A stretch of DNA of 64,000 nucleotides from Leishmania mexicana MHOM/GT/2001/U1103. Lineage: Eukaryota; Euglenozoa; Kinetoplastea; Trypanosomatida; Trypanosomatidae. Numbering within the stretch: position 1 is the stretch's first letter; each line of letters starts with the position of its first letter. The stretch spans positions 681,001 through 745,000 of the forward strand of contig NC_018333.1 in the NCBI RefSeq assembly GCF_000234665.1, in the 5' to 3' direction. Position numbers and translations under genes: made by a program. Of the stretch, positions 1-8,993 are shown in pieces. A model generated the notes under the pieces. That model saw only the letters and a program-made list of their open reading frames with translations, had not been told where the DNA came from and ran no database searches.

Positions 1-684
1 TTCGACGAGGTCTACAACGGCTGGAAAGGTGCTGAGCGGGAACGGCGGGTGGTGCGCGCCATGCGGGATGAGCTGGCGGACCGGCGAGCGATCATGACAG
101 AAGCCTTGCGCGGCATCAAAGCTGTCGAGGACGAGTGCCGTGCGCAGGAATTTAAGATTATTGAGCGCTCCATCGCCCAGGCGCAGGCAGAGGTGGATGC
201 GATCAAGGCGGAGCTGCAGACGAAGCGCAGTCGCTACGAACTCGAGTTGGCCACCTACCAAATTGCATACAAGGAGCAGCAGGCCGAGGTGGAGTCCTTG
301 CGCGAACACTGCAAGCTGCTGCGCAGCCACCAACGCGACCTAGAGATCCTCGCCAAGAAGCAGCAGCTTGAGGAGGTGGACCGGAACTGTTTGCGCAAGC
401 TGATGATGGCGGCACTGACGTTAACGCCGTCCAAGTACGGCAGTGCCGAGGACCGCACGCTGACGTCGGAGCAGCAGACAGAGGTTAGAAACGATCATTT
501 GCTGGTGTCGGCTCTGGCGGCCCGCATCTCCATTTTGGAGGAGCAGCGCAAGATGGTGGGGGGGCTCCTGGTTAGCGCGCGTGGAATGGGGAAGAGCGAC
601 GACGTCAGCGCCACGGTCGAGCAAATCCGAAGCCTACTCGAGCCCGAGATTCAGCTCGACGAGGATGCCCTGATGGGCGAGTAA
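1..684 (+). CDS. Coiled-coil protein, C-terminal part (5' end outside window)
   Basis: The reading frame is already open at base 1 and runs to TAA at 682-684, giving the last 227 residues of a protein that begins upstream. An in-window ATG at 61 is not needed as a start because the frame is open before it. The visible part is rich in Glu, Gln, Arg, Lys and Ala with heptad-like spacing from about residue 20 to 130, as in a long alpha-helical coiled coil, followed by a second short helical stretch and an acidic tail. No catalytic motif is seen. In trypanosomatids such proteins are often cytoskeletal or flagellar, but nothing here proves that. Confidence 0.8.
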   Translation, partial: FDEVYNGWKGAERERRVVRAMRDELADRRAIMTEALRGIKAVEDECRAQEFKIIERSIAQAQAEVDAIKAELQTKRSRYELELATYQIAYKEQQAEVESLREHCKLLRSHQRDLEILAKKQQLEEVDRNCLRKLMMAALTLTPSKYGSAEDRTLTSEQQTEVRNDHLLVSALAARISILEEQRKMVGGLLVSARGMGKSDDVSATVEQIRSLLEPEIQLDEDALMGE

Positions 685-3074
685 GGTACAGGGCCGTTGC
701 CCTTTTCCTTTCCTCTGTCTCCACGCTGATCACCGCCGTCGTCGCTGTGCACCGATCTTCCCTACTGGACATGCGTTTCTCGCTTTCCTGCCGACATTTG
801 TGTTTGCTGCACTTTCGCTTTGTGTTCACGTGTGCTGTGAGGCCTCGCTGCATGTGTGTGTGTGTGTTCGCCAGACTGTACATTTGGTCATGCGTACATG
901 CTTGCGGTCTCTCCTCGCCTGCTTTTCTCTTTTTCTGTCTTACTATTGCCCTACCGTGTGTTGGCCGTCTCTCAGGCGCGCTGCTTTCGCTTTTCTTGCC
1001 CTCTGCATGTATGCGCATACCACTTAACCGTCAACCGATACCGGCCAGCGTTGTCATCACCTCCATGTTGAAGAAACTCTTCCGGTAAGCGTGCCCTCCG
1101 ATAGACGCGCTCTGGGTGCGTGCGGGGTGGAATGGGGTTGGGGGAGGGGAAGAGGAGAGAGGAGAGCCATTGGAGTTTCAGAAGCACCAGAGTGCATTCC
1201 TTTTCCGGAATTATGTGCAAAACTCTTTGTTCGACGCGCAGGTAGTCTGTGCGCAACACTGATGACCCAGTGAGAGTAGGAGGGGTCAATTTGGCTTTCC
1301 AGCGCTCTTCGCTTGTGATCGCGTGTCGCCCATGGTCCCGTGCCTTTCTCCTGGCTGACCTGATGCGCTATTGTTGCGTGCATGTACACCACCTGTGAGG
1401 GGATCTCGCGCGCGTTACCGTTGCAGGCGGTACTCACCCGACTCGAGCGTCACTGTGTATGTATAAGGTATTCTTCCTATTTTTCTCTGCCCTTACCTCT
1501 CCCTCTCTCTGTTCCCCTCACGCGCATCCGCGTGCGGCACTGCATTACTGTCTAACTTGCTGGGCATCTTGTGCATACCCATGTCCCCGCCACCGACCGT
1601 CGTGCTGCATTTCGAAGCACCGACCGTGTCGTCATCCGGCCCCAGACACAAACGACAAACGAAAAGGTGAAGCTGCAGCCGACGCCTGAAAGGGAAGGAG
1701 AGGAGCAGTGGCGCTGACATCAAAGCGCGGCGGTCAAACGTTTTTTTCTTCCCGCGCATTTTCCCCCTTATTTTTGGCTGTTCTCCTTCGTTTTGGGGAC
1801 TCCCCTCCAGTCCTCATCAAGGAGCCGGAGCGCGCTTGTGTGTGTGTGCCCGAAGGAGCGGTGTGCTACAAGGACGTTCATTCAACGCGTATGACCGCCC
1901 ATCGCCTTACCTTGCTCTCCCACGCCGCCCTATCGCGCTGTCGCTGAGGTCGCCACCTCTCCTGTGTTTCTTCTCTCTCGTTCTCCGTTGTGGTATGCTT
2001 TTGTCCTTTGTGGCTTGATGGGCGTCATCGGCTTTCCTCCACTTGCGTCAACTCTCTCGCCTGCACCATTCATGGGCGTTCGGCCTTCTCTCATGACTCG
2101 ACATTCGCGGTCTTTCGGTTGACTTGGCTGACCCCCACCCCCCGCCCCGCCCTTTAGTCGTCCGTTGCTGTCTCACTCTTTCGCTCACTTCCTCAAGGAT
2201 CTTTTTTTTCTTCTCGTGCCTTCAGGATCTGAAGTACCCCCCCCCCTCCACCCTGCTGGCCCTTCCTGCCACTGACTTCCGCGTTTCCTATTCTGCACCG
2301 TCCTTCGCTGTTTCGTGTATATGTGTGTGCGTGTACGTGTGTGTGACTCTCTCCTCTCTCTCTGTTTTGTCCTTATCTCGAACTCGTGTGCCCCACCGCC
2401 GTTCGCCGCCGCGTTTTCCGTCAACTCTTATCCGCTTTGCTGATACATCTATCTATATATCTATATATATATATAGATGTACATACACATATATACATGC
2501 CTGCCTATGTGTATGATACGTACACCTACGCATCATATATATACATATACACATATATATATAGGTATTTCTTGACTGTATTCTCTCGTCCTTGTTTTTT
2601 TTATTGGTGGGCGCCTACCTGGCCTGAGGGAGGAGTACGGTTATGGTTGTTGTTCTGGTGCCTCGTTATCTGCCGCACACAGCTGCCGATTAGCAAGCAA
2701 CAGACATAGAAGACGGCAGAAAGGGGAGAGGGAACGAAGGGGCGGCGGGAGGGATTAGGAGGAGCCGCGTGACGAGTGTGCACGGTTGTCGCTCTCGTTT
2801 CTCTCGCTTAGATCTTCCTTCCATCTTTGCCGCGCTGTCTGTCTCCCGAACGTCTTTCGGTTTCTACGGAGACGCGCCCAGGAGCAAAACGCCGCGAATG
2901 GTGATTTTCGTTCCGTGTTGAATTTCATCGTTATCATCATCGGAAGACACACACACACACACATAGAAGGTAGAGGTGTGCCGTTGCTGTCTTCAGCCTT
3001 TTTTCGTTTGTTCCCAACCGCCGGTCTGTTGGTCTTCCTTCTTGCGAGAAACGCCCTGCGAGTTGCTGGTTACG
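685..3074 (+). other. Intergenic region: UTR and microsatellites
   Basis: No convincing gene. The stretch is pyrimidine- and TG-rich, with short open frames that have low-complexity Cys/Val/Ser translations typical of Leishmania UTR sequence. It would contain the 3' UTR of the upstream gene and the 5' UTR of the next. A TA-rich microsatellite is the main landmark. Confidence 0.7.
2448..2562. repeat. AT-rich (TA)n microsatellite zone
   Basis: Two blocks of alternating TA (about 2449-2475 and 2535-2562) are separated by mixed TACA/CATA sequence. This is a local AT-rich island in GC-rich surroundings and lies in a transcribed spacer. Confidence 0.75.
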
Positions 3075-3101
3075 CTATCCCCTCTCCTTTCCTCCACGCA
3101 G
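3075..3101 (+). promoter_or_regulatory. Putative spliced-leader acceptor for the 3156 gene
   Basis: A pyrimidine-rich run (CTATCCCCTCTCCTTTCCTC) is followed by CACGCAG. Using the AG at 3100-3101 leaves a 5' UTR of 54 nt that contains a (CA)n tract. Prediction from sequence only. Confidence 0.5.
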
Positions 3102-3155
3102 ACACACACACACACACACACACAGACAGAAGGCATAGGCGGGCATGATAATCGA

Positions 3156-4412
3156 ATGGAGTTCCCCGTGTTTGTGGCCTCCGACGTTCACGGCGAGAAG
3201 GTGAACCTCGCGCTGCGCTACACTCCACGCACAACAACGCTGGGCCGTTTTCTGAGCGCCGCGTCGCGCTGTTTTGATGACGTCGCGCATCTACTGTGTC
3301 AAGGCTCTCTTCAGCCATTTTCTGCTGCCTACATCTACAGAGATGTTGAGTGTCAGTGGGACGTGCTGGAGGATTGCACCCAGCTATCACCCTTCTGCCA
3401 GGTCTATGTTTTCCGCCAGCTGTTCAACGAGCGAGTCGCGGCGATTCCCGACCCTCTTGACCCGTCGCAGCTACTCTCGGTGCACAACAGAAAAGCTGAC
3501 CGTGTGACTTGTTGTACAGGTGCATCGTTCTTACCAAGCTCGACACCGCTCAGCGCATCAACATCGACCTCGCCGATCCGTCTCGCCGCCAACCGCTGGG
3601 GACTTTTGCAAAGCGGTCAGCATCCTGAGACGTCGTGGGCTCGCTTCGGGGTGCCGTCGCTGCTGTTCAGGAACAGCATTCCACTGGTACATGCGACAGG
3701 CTCGACAAGATCCGACAGGGCAACTCATATCGGTGATGAGGCAGAAGGTCTCCATCAGTTGCGGTCCGCGGACAGAGCCGTGTCACTCCGCTCTGTGAAG
3801 TCCCACCGCTTTCGTCTGCAGATCTTTTCCCCTCCAGCGGAGACTCAGCTGCACTGTCAAGACACGACGCGCAGCGCGGCAAGCACATCTGTTCATTCAG
3901 CAGCTCTTGCCGCATTAGGGCCACAGACTGCGTATCTGAAGCCGAAGAGAAATCACTTGAGCGACTCGTACAACGCACCCCCCGCACCATCCTCCTCCCC
4001 CGCGGAAGAGGTGGCTATTCCAAGGAACTGGTATAGCTCTTCTAGGCACTCTTTTCCCAATACATCACCGCGGGCGCGCGCGTCAGGTCAGTCGTCTTCT
4101 CAACCCTTGTCTGTCGCAGCATACAGCGGAGGCACAGTGGTGCCCTTCTCACCACGCGAAGGTCGATCAAGGGCGCTGTCGCAGACTGACAAGCACCACC
4201 GCGAGATGCTCGCGCACAGAGAACCATGCAGCGGGCGCGGCGACAGTATCCTGCGTGAGGAGCGGGCGCGCGTAGCGGCCCAAATGTTTTTGGGGATAGA
4301 TGACCTGCGCTCATGTCTGCGAGAGGAGACTCAGCAACTGAAACGGGCACTGAGTGACTCGCTGCCCAGTCGCGTTTTGCCGCTGAACAGAGCTGATGAC
4401 GGTAGAATATAA
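3156..4412 (+). CDS. Protein with BILBO1-like N-terminal domain
   Basis: 418 residues from ATG 3156. The frame is open further upstream, but that part is (CA)n-derived His-Thr repeat and belongs to the 5' UTR, so 3156 is the better start. Residues 1-95 start MEFPVFVASDVHGEKVNLAL and include a CQVYVFRQLF strand; spacing and pattern resemble, from memory, the ubiquitin-like N-terminal domain of BILBO1, the flagellar pocket collar protein of kinetoplastids, and its paralogues. The middle is low-complexity Ser/Pro/Arg-rich. A short amphipathic helix (about 365-400) near the end could be a coiled coil. The family call is inference; the function could be cytoskeletal scaffolding near the flagellar pocket. 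Confidence 0.75.
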   Translation: MEFPVFVASDVHGEKVNLALRYTPRTTTLGRFLSAASRCFDDVAHLLCQGSLQPFSAAYIYRDVECQWDVLEDCTQLSPFCQVYVFRQLFNERVAAIPDPLDPSQLLSVHNRKADRVTCCTGASFLPSSTPLSASTSTSPIRLAANRWGLLQSGQHPETSWARFGVPSLLFRNSIPLVHATGSTRSDRATHIGDEAEGLHQLRSADRAVSLRSVKSHRFRLQIFSPPAETQLHCQDTTRSAASTSVHSAALAALGPQTAYLKPKRNHLSDSYNAPPAPSSSPAEEVAIPRNWYSSSRHSFPNTSPRARASGQSSSQPLSVAAYSGGTVVPFSPREGRSRALSQTDKHHREMLAHREPCSGRGDSILREERARVAAQMFLGIDDLRSCLREETQQLKRALSDSLPSRVLPLNRADDGRI

Positions 4413-5050
4413 TGCTTCTCCTGCTGGCATGTCTGTGTGGTGGTGAGACTGGCGTGGTGTCCACTGCCCTGCCTTCGTGGATCTTTAAAAGACCGTCTCT
4501 CTCTCTCTCTGACCCCCGCCCCTTCTCTTCCTCTCTGTGTACCCCTTTCAGCGCTTGTAGCTAAATCGACTTATGGAGGCATGTATGCTGTTTCGTCTTG
4601 CGCTGTGGCCGTGACGGCGCCGTGCCCCGCGTTCTCCTTTAGCTTTTCCTTCGATCATGATGCCTTTCTTGCTTGGTACTCATTTGGGGTGGTCCAGCGA
4701 TCAGGTTGATCCCTGGGGTGCCCATCTGACTGGATACATCTTCCTCAGCGTTCTCGCGCGTTTATTTTTCTCGTACGCCGAGTGCCGATCCACTTCCTCG
4801 CCACTTTGCTCTCCTCTCTTCTTTTTTTTTCTCGCTCTGCCTTCTCTGGCTCCTCTTCGCTTCCCCACTCGCTCACATGGTCGCCCATCATGTACTTTAG
4901 GAGTGACCGACGCTGTCGTACGGGGCAGCGCCACATCGCCGTTGTACAGACCGCCTCTCTGATCACGCGCCGACGGCTGCCATCATCCTTCTTCCACCAA
5001 ACCCTCCTCTCGCCCTCACATAGGCGCCGTAGTCGCGTCGTGTGCGCGAG
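4413..5050 (+). other. Intergenic region
   Basis: Pyrimidine-rich spacer with a (TC)n run near 4497-4512. No coding signal seen on either strand. Confidence 0.7.
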
Positions 5051-5091
5051 CTTTTTTGCCTTTGTGGGACCTCTTTTTCTTTCCTTGACAG
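5051..5091 (+). promoter_or_regulatory. Putative spliced-leader acceptor for the ZNF277-like gene
   Basis: Poly-T/pyrimidine tract ending TTGACAG, with the AG at 5090-5091. It would leave a very short 5' UTR of six bases before the ATG at 5098, which is allowed but unusually short. Confidence 0.5.
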
Positions 5092-5097
5092 GTCGCC

Positions 5098-6123
5098 ATG
5101 GCGGAGGGTCTCAAAGCGTCATGCAAGAAAATACTGCAGCGCTTGCAGCAGCAGGATGTGGAGGAGTTTTGCTGCGTCTTATGCACCCAGCACGTGCGCG
5201 GGCAAGACGCGCTGATGCAGCACCTCATTACTGAGCATCAGGTGCACTGCCTTCACTTTGACAACGTGGTCGATCTCCCTCGACTGCTGGAGCACCTCTC
5301 GACACTGCTGCACAGTCATGTGGCTTTTCCTGCGCAGTGGGTGTGCCCCGTGTGCGGTGAGGACACCGCATCGGAAAGTGTGGAGACCCTGGTTCGCCAT
5401 ATGCGCCTGACCGGACACCAATACTGGAACCCGCACACAATTCCCAGCATGGCGACGTGGTGCGTAACGGGCACCTCTGCGCCCACTGGGCCGGCCGACA
5501 GGGCGTTCGCGGCGACGGCTACGCCAGCCATGTGTGCATCCTCTTCTCCGGCGCCGCGAGGGCCAGGGCGAGGCGACGCGGATGAGGAGGTCACCGACTC
5601 GGAGTGGAACGATATCGAGGACGAGGAGGTGGACGAGGACGAGGACTGGAACTTGGAGTGTGTTTGCCTTTACTGTGACTACAGCGGAGAGGACGTCCTC
5701 CAGCACCTCAGGACCAATCACAACTTCGATTTCCGCGCCAGTGTGCAGCGGCGACCTGACTTGCACGACGAGTACGACCTGATTCGTCTGGTGAACATGG
5801 TCAGACGTGCTGTGTGCAGCGACCGCTGCCCGTACGGGGACGAGTGCGACGTTGACGGCAAGCAGAACGATCGCGCTGCGCTAGAGGCGCACCTTGCAGT
5901 TCAGAAGGAGCACCGTCTGCCGCGGCGCGTCTCGACGAGCGACGCCGATCTGATCCCGGTCCTGCCCGGGGACGCCTTCATCTCCATGCTGGTAACGAGT
6001 GGTGAAGGCTTTCTCCAGGCTGAGGAGGAGGATCCAGACTTCCCGATGGTGCCCACGGTGCAGGAGCTAGCTGCGGCAGCGTCGCGCGCGCCGCACACGA
6101 CGAAATTGCTTTCGAGTACTTAG
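5098..6123 (+). CDS. ZNF277: ZNF277-like C2H2 zinc-finger protein
   Basis: 341 residues. Atypical C2H2 fingers are spaced as in the eukaryotic ZNF277 family: CCVLC with HLITEH (about 25-47), CPVCG with HMRLTGH (about 82-106), and CLYCD with HLRTNH (about 187-210) after an acidic DEEVDEDEDW block. A fourth Cys/His cluster follows (CPYGDEC with a later H and H). The order finger-finger-acidic linker-finger followed by a LVNMVRR segment matches ZNF277 closely. Human ZNF277 associates with ribosomal protein uS5 and chromatin silencing; whether that holds here is inference. ATG 5098 follows a good splice-acceptor tract. Confidence 0.88.
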   Translation: MAEGLKASCKKILQRLQQQDVEEFCCVLCTQHVRGQDALMQHLITEHQVHCLHFDNVVDLPRLLEHLSTLLHSHVAFPAQWVCPVCGEDTASESVETLVRHMRLTGHQYWNPHTIPSMATWCVTGTSAPTGPADRAFAATATPAMCASSSPAPRGPGRGDADEEVTDSEWNDIEDEEVDEDEDWNLECVCLYCDYSGEDVLQHLRTNHNFDFRASVQRRPDLHDEYDLIRLVNMVRRAVCSDRCPYGDECDVDGKQNDRAALEAHLAVQKEHRLPRRVSTSDADLIPVLPGDAFISMLVTSGEGFLQAEEEDPDFPMVPTVQELAAAASRAPHTTKLLSST

Positions 6124-6985
6124 CGCCTAGGTCATTTGCCTCCGTGTGCCATTTCATATTTTTCCTGGGCTTTCGCACTGTCCCTCTCACACGTACCTCC
6201 TCTCTGCTGTGTTTGCCACGTCTTCCTTTCGTTTCGCTACTGCGTAGTCGTGTGTCTGCACTCGGGGAAGTCGGGCGTCGTCATGTCGAAGCGAAGAACA
6301 CTAACACAGAGGCTAAGTATAGGTGCTCGTGTGCGCATGTACGTATTTCAGTTTCGCCCCGCTAATCGACTTTGTTAGCGCCGCTTGACGAGTAATAAAG
6401 ATCTCGAACGAATACAAGAAAAAACGTCTCAAGAACAAACGACCACCGAGTGCGAGGCACGACGGAGGGTGGGGCAGACGACAAGAGGTACGGAAAGGGA
6501 GTGACGCCAACCCCGTGGAAGAGGGGGAGCACATTCCGAGCTCCTCCTCCTCTGCCTCATCCCCAGTGGCCTACCGCACTCACAAGTACGTCAAATCCAT
6601 CCGGGTCGTTTCTCCGCAGGTGACGACCGACACCACCACACGCTCTTGAGTGTATATTGCGAAGTGTTGACCCGTTGCACCAACAAGACTTCTCGGGATG
6701 AGAGAGTATGAGGAAGAGGGGGAGGGGGTCAAGAGAAGGTTTGTCGGATCTCCGGCGTGTGCCTTCTGTTCTCTCTCTCTCTCTTTGCCTTTCTCTCGCT
6801 CACTCTTCACATATATGTGTATATGTATATATCCACACATCTATGTGTCTCGTTGCAACATCGGTGCTGCGCAGGCCGTGGATGGCGCTTCCTTGATTAC
6901 AGACTTCCGGCGCTCAGGAACGCGTGATCCGCACACAGGCGTTCACGCACGGACAGGGAGACGTCGCAGGTGTGTGCCACACATA
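6124..6985 (+). other. Intergenic region
   Basis: UTR-like sequence with no coding signal. A TC-rich tract at 6770-6808 and an AG near 6873-6874 could serve as the trans-splice site for the next gene. A short TA/TG alternating run lies at 6808-6845. Confidence 0.6.
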
Positions 6986-8065
6986 ATGCGGGCCGCCGCA
7001 ACTGTCTTTCAGATATTCTTTTTTTTTCTTGGATGTACCCTCGCGTGTGCGTGCGTGCTCTGGTTTCTGTTGCGTGGCGACATGCAGCGAGGCCACAGGT
7101 GTAGCGACCAGCTCCTCTTTACGCGACGTCTGCGCCGACTTTTCGCTTGTGCCCACGAACGCCAACGGCTGCGTCACCACTACCAGAGCGATGAGTCTCT
7201 GTCTTGGTTTCATGCGTCATCGCGTCCAATACAGGCATTGCATCACCTTCGCTCACCACAAACGAGCATATCGAAACTTGCCTGGGTACCGGCGTCCTTC
7301 GCCGAAGAGGCTGACGGTGCCCCTCCGCAAACGAACCCAGAAGATCGGTCACGTGAGTGCGCACCATCGCATCTCGCGACACCACCGGGACGCCCGCCTC
7401 CACTGGCTCACCCCGCCGCGCCGCAAGTGTCCTTTCTCATGAATGCATCCTTCCTGCATGAAACCTGCCTTTTCTTGCTGCTCCTGCGCCACCCGCTGCC
7501 AAGCAGCTCACTGGCTCAGCTGAGAACCCTGTCGGAGCTGGAGCCTCTGCAGGTCAACAGTCACGGCACTGTAGCCGCGGAGACTACACACTACATTCTG
7601 CAGAATGGTCTCTGGCGTTCGTGTTCACCGCGTTCTGTCGAGGCAACGTGGCTCAGGGCAGCCACCCCCGCCATCGACGTTCAACTCGAGCTTGGCTCCG
7701 TCACAGACCCCACTACCGGGCAAGAGCAAGCGCCTGATGATAACGTAGATGAGCGCGGCGACGCTCGTGAGCCAGCATTGGCGCGTCTCTGCAGCCGCGA
7801 CTACCTTGAGCATCTCATTTGGCCGACGCATGCGGCGGGGGCCGGGAGGCCTGAGCTTGTCGCGGACTGCGTGTGGGTTGATGTGTCGAGCGTGCGCTCG
7901 CACGCTCTTCACTCTTACAATGATGCCTTCTGGGTACCCTTCAGCACGAGCCACAGCTTTGCCGCGTGGCACTGCGCGTCCCTGTGTGCAACGCTAGACA
8001 GCCAGTACGCTGCTGCCAGTGTGGAGGCGTGGAGGTGGGCAGGTGACCTGTACGTGTACGACTGA
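6986..8065 (+). CDS. Unknown protein with N-terminal signal anchor
   Basis: 359 residues from ATG 6986. The open frame extends upstream, but that sequence is TC-repeat UTR. Residues 1-30 contain a hydrophobic run (FQIFFFFLGCTLACACVLWF) followed by positive residues, so it is a probable signal anchor or uncleaved signal peptide. The rest is soluble-looking, with a Pro-rich linker (about 130-150), a second hydrophobic patch (about 155-180) and a Trp/Cys/His-rich C-terminal third. I recognise no family. Downstream, the same strand carries APC1. Confidence 0.65.
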   Translation: MRAAATVFQIFFFFLGCTLACACVLWFLLRGDMQRGHRCSDQLLFTRRLRRLFACAHERQRLRHHYQSDESLSWFHASSRPIQALHHLRSPQTSISKLAWVPASFAEEADGAPPQTNPEDRSRECAPSHLATPPGRPPPLAHPAAPQVSFLMNASFLHETCLFLLLLRHPLPSSSLAQLRTLSELEPLQVNSHGTVAAETTHYILQNGLWRSCSPRSVEATWLRAATPAIDVQLELGSVTDPTTGQEQAPDDNVDERGDAREPALARLCSRDYLEHLIWPTHAAGAGRPELVADCVWVDVSSVRSHALHSYNDAFWVPFSTSHSFAAWHCASLCATLDSQYAAASVEAWRWAGDLYVYD

Positions 8066-8586
8066 TTGCCAAGAAAACATTCTGACGCACGGAGCTGCGC
8101 TTTTGTGTTGGCATTCGACTTGCCGCTCAGCTCCGACCACTTCCTCTTCGTCCTCTTTACTTGCCGTACCTTCCGTATCTTTGCGAAGAAGGTGGTGGTG
8201 GCTGCACGCTCTCTCGGTGCACATCTTCCCACTTGCGCGTATCTGAGATGTGCGGCCAAGATTCCGTGCTCTCAGCTACGCACTCCGGCGTGGCTATTCG
8301 CTTCCTGCCTCCTGCTGTACCGTGTGTCTTCTCCCTGCTTTGGCTGCCTTCAGCGACTTCTGCTTTGGACTTTGGCAACGATTGCCCCACGAAACAGCAC
8401 TGCTCCGCGAAGGTCAGCGGGCTCTCTCCGTACGCGGCTGCGCTTCGCAACCGCAGCGCAGACGTAGCTGCTCGCGTGCGTCTCTTTCCTACAGCAAGTG
8501 AGAGGGCACTCGCTGAGGCGGACCTCATGGCGATGTCTGCGCTGCTTGCGTCGCGCCCATCCCCCGCTGCTGTTGCGGTCGTGACG
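8066..8586 (+). other. Intergenic region with weak coding-like stretch
   Basis: Mostly spacer. A frame around 8385-8620 has a Leishmania-like GC3-rich composition (Ala/Arg-rich translation) but no supported start, no family match and a pyrimidine tract inside it, so I do not call it a gene. Confidence 0.5.
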
Positions 8587-8629
8587 TTTTCCTTTTGTCT
8601 CCCTCCTCGTCTCTGTCGCATCGTCGCAG
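8587..8629 (+). promoter_or_regulatory. Putative spliced-leader acceptor for APC1
   Basis: TTTTCCTTTTGTCTCCCTCC then TCGTCTCTGTCGCATCGTCGCAG: a strong pyrimidine tract and AG at 8628-8629. It lies upstream of both candidate APC1 starts (8697 and 8963). Confidence 0.55.
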
Positions 8630-8696
8630 CTTCCTCGCACGCACGCGCTTGTGCTGCCCCTCTTCCTCCCCGTTTCTTTTGCTACCATTGGAATTG

Positions 8697-8993
8697 ATGG
8701 ACACAGCCGTGTGTGCTTCCGCGTACCCCAGTTTACACAACGGCACGCGCACATTTGTAGACGCTGACAAGGCCGTGGCGTCAGCAGCTGCCCCTCGCCT
8801 TCCCCCCACCCCGGGACCCTCACCTCGGCACTTGAAGCCTCACGTCCACGCTTTTGGGAAGCATACCGCGGCACATCCGCTACTGCCTCCGACCTTGATT
8901 CTCCCACTTATCTGTGGTTTGGGACAGGCGCGCATCTGGTCAGAGAACACCGGTAACGAATTATGTCACTCAGCCCGTACACCATCGATGTAG
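8697..8993 (+). CDS. APC1: Probable N-terminal segment of APC1, out of frame
   Basis: A frame opening with ATG 8697 runs 98 codons to TAG 8991-8993, overlapping the start of the large APC1 frame. Its codon use is gene-like, and its residues include VHAFGKHTAAHP and a following RIWSENTGNEL. From memory these resemble the N-terminal region of APC1 proteins, which has an FG..H..HP pattern before a Trp-Ser segment. A one-base slip near 8955-8965 would fuse it to the main frame. Either the sequence has an indel error or the gene is truly broken; a spurious short frame is the alternative. Confidence 0.4.
   Translation: MDTAVCASAYPSLHNGTRTFVDADKAVASAAAPRLPPTPGPSPRHLKPHVHAFGKHTAAHPLLPPTLILPLICGLGQARIWSENTGNELCHSARTPSM

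Noticed and set aside
8161..8697. 178-codon frame between two genes
   Set aside because: Partly gene-like composition, but no ATG start, no homology and a splice tract inside it.
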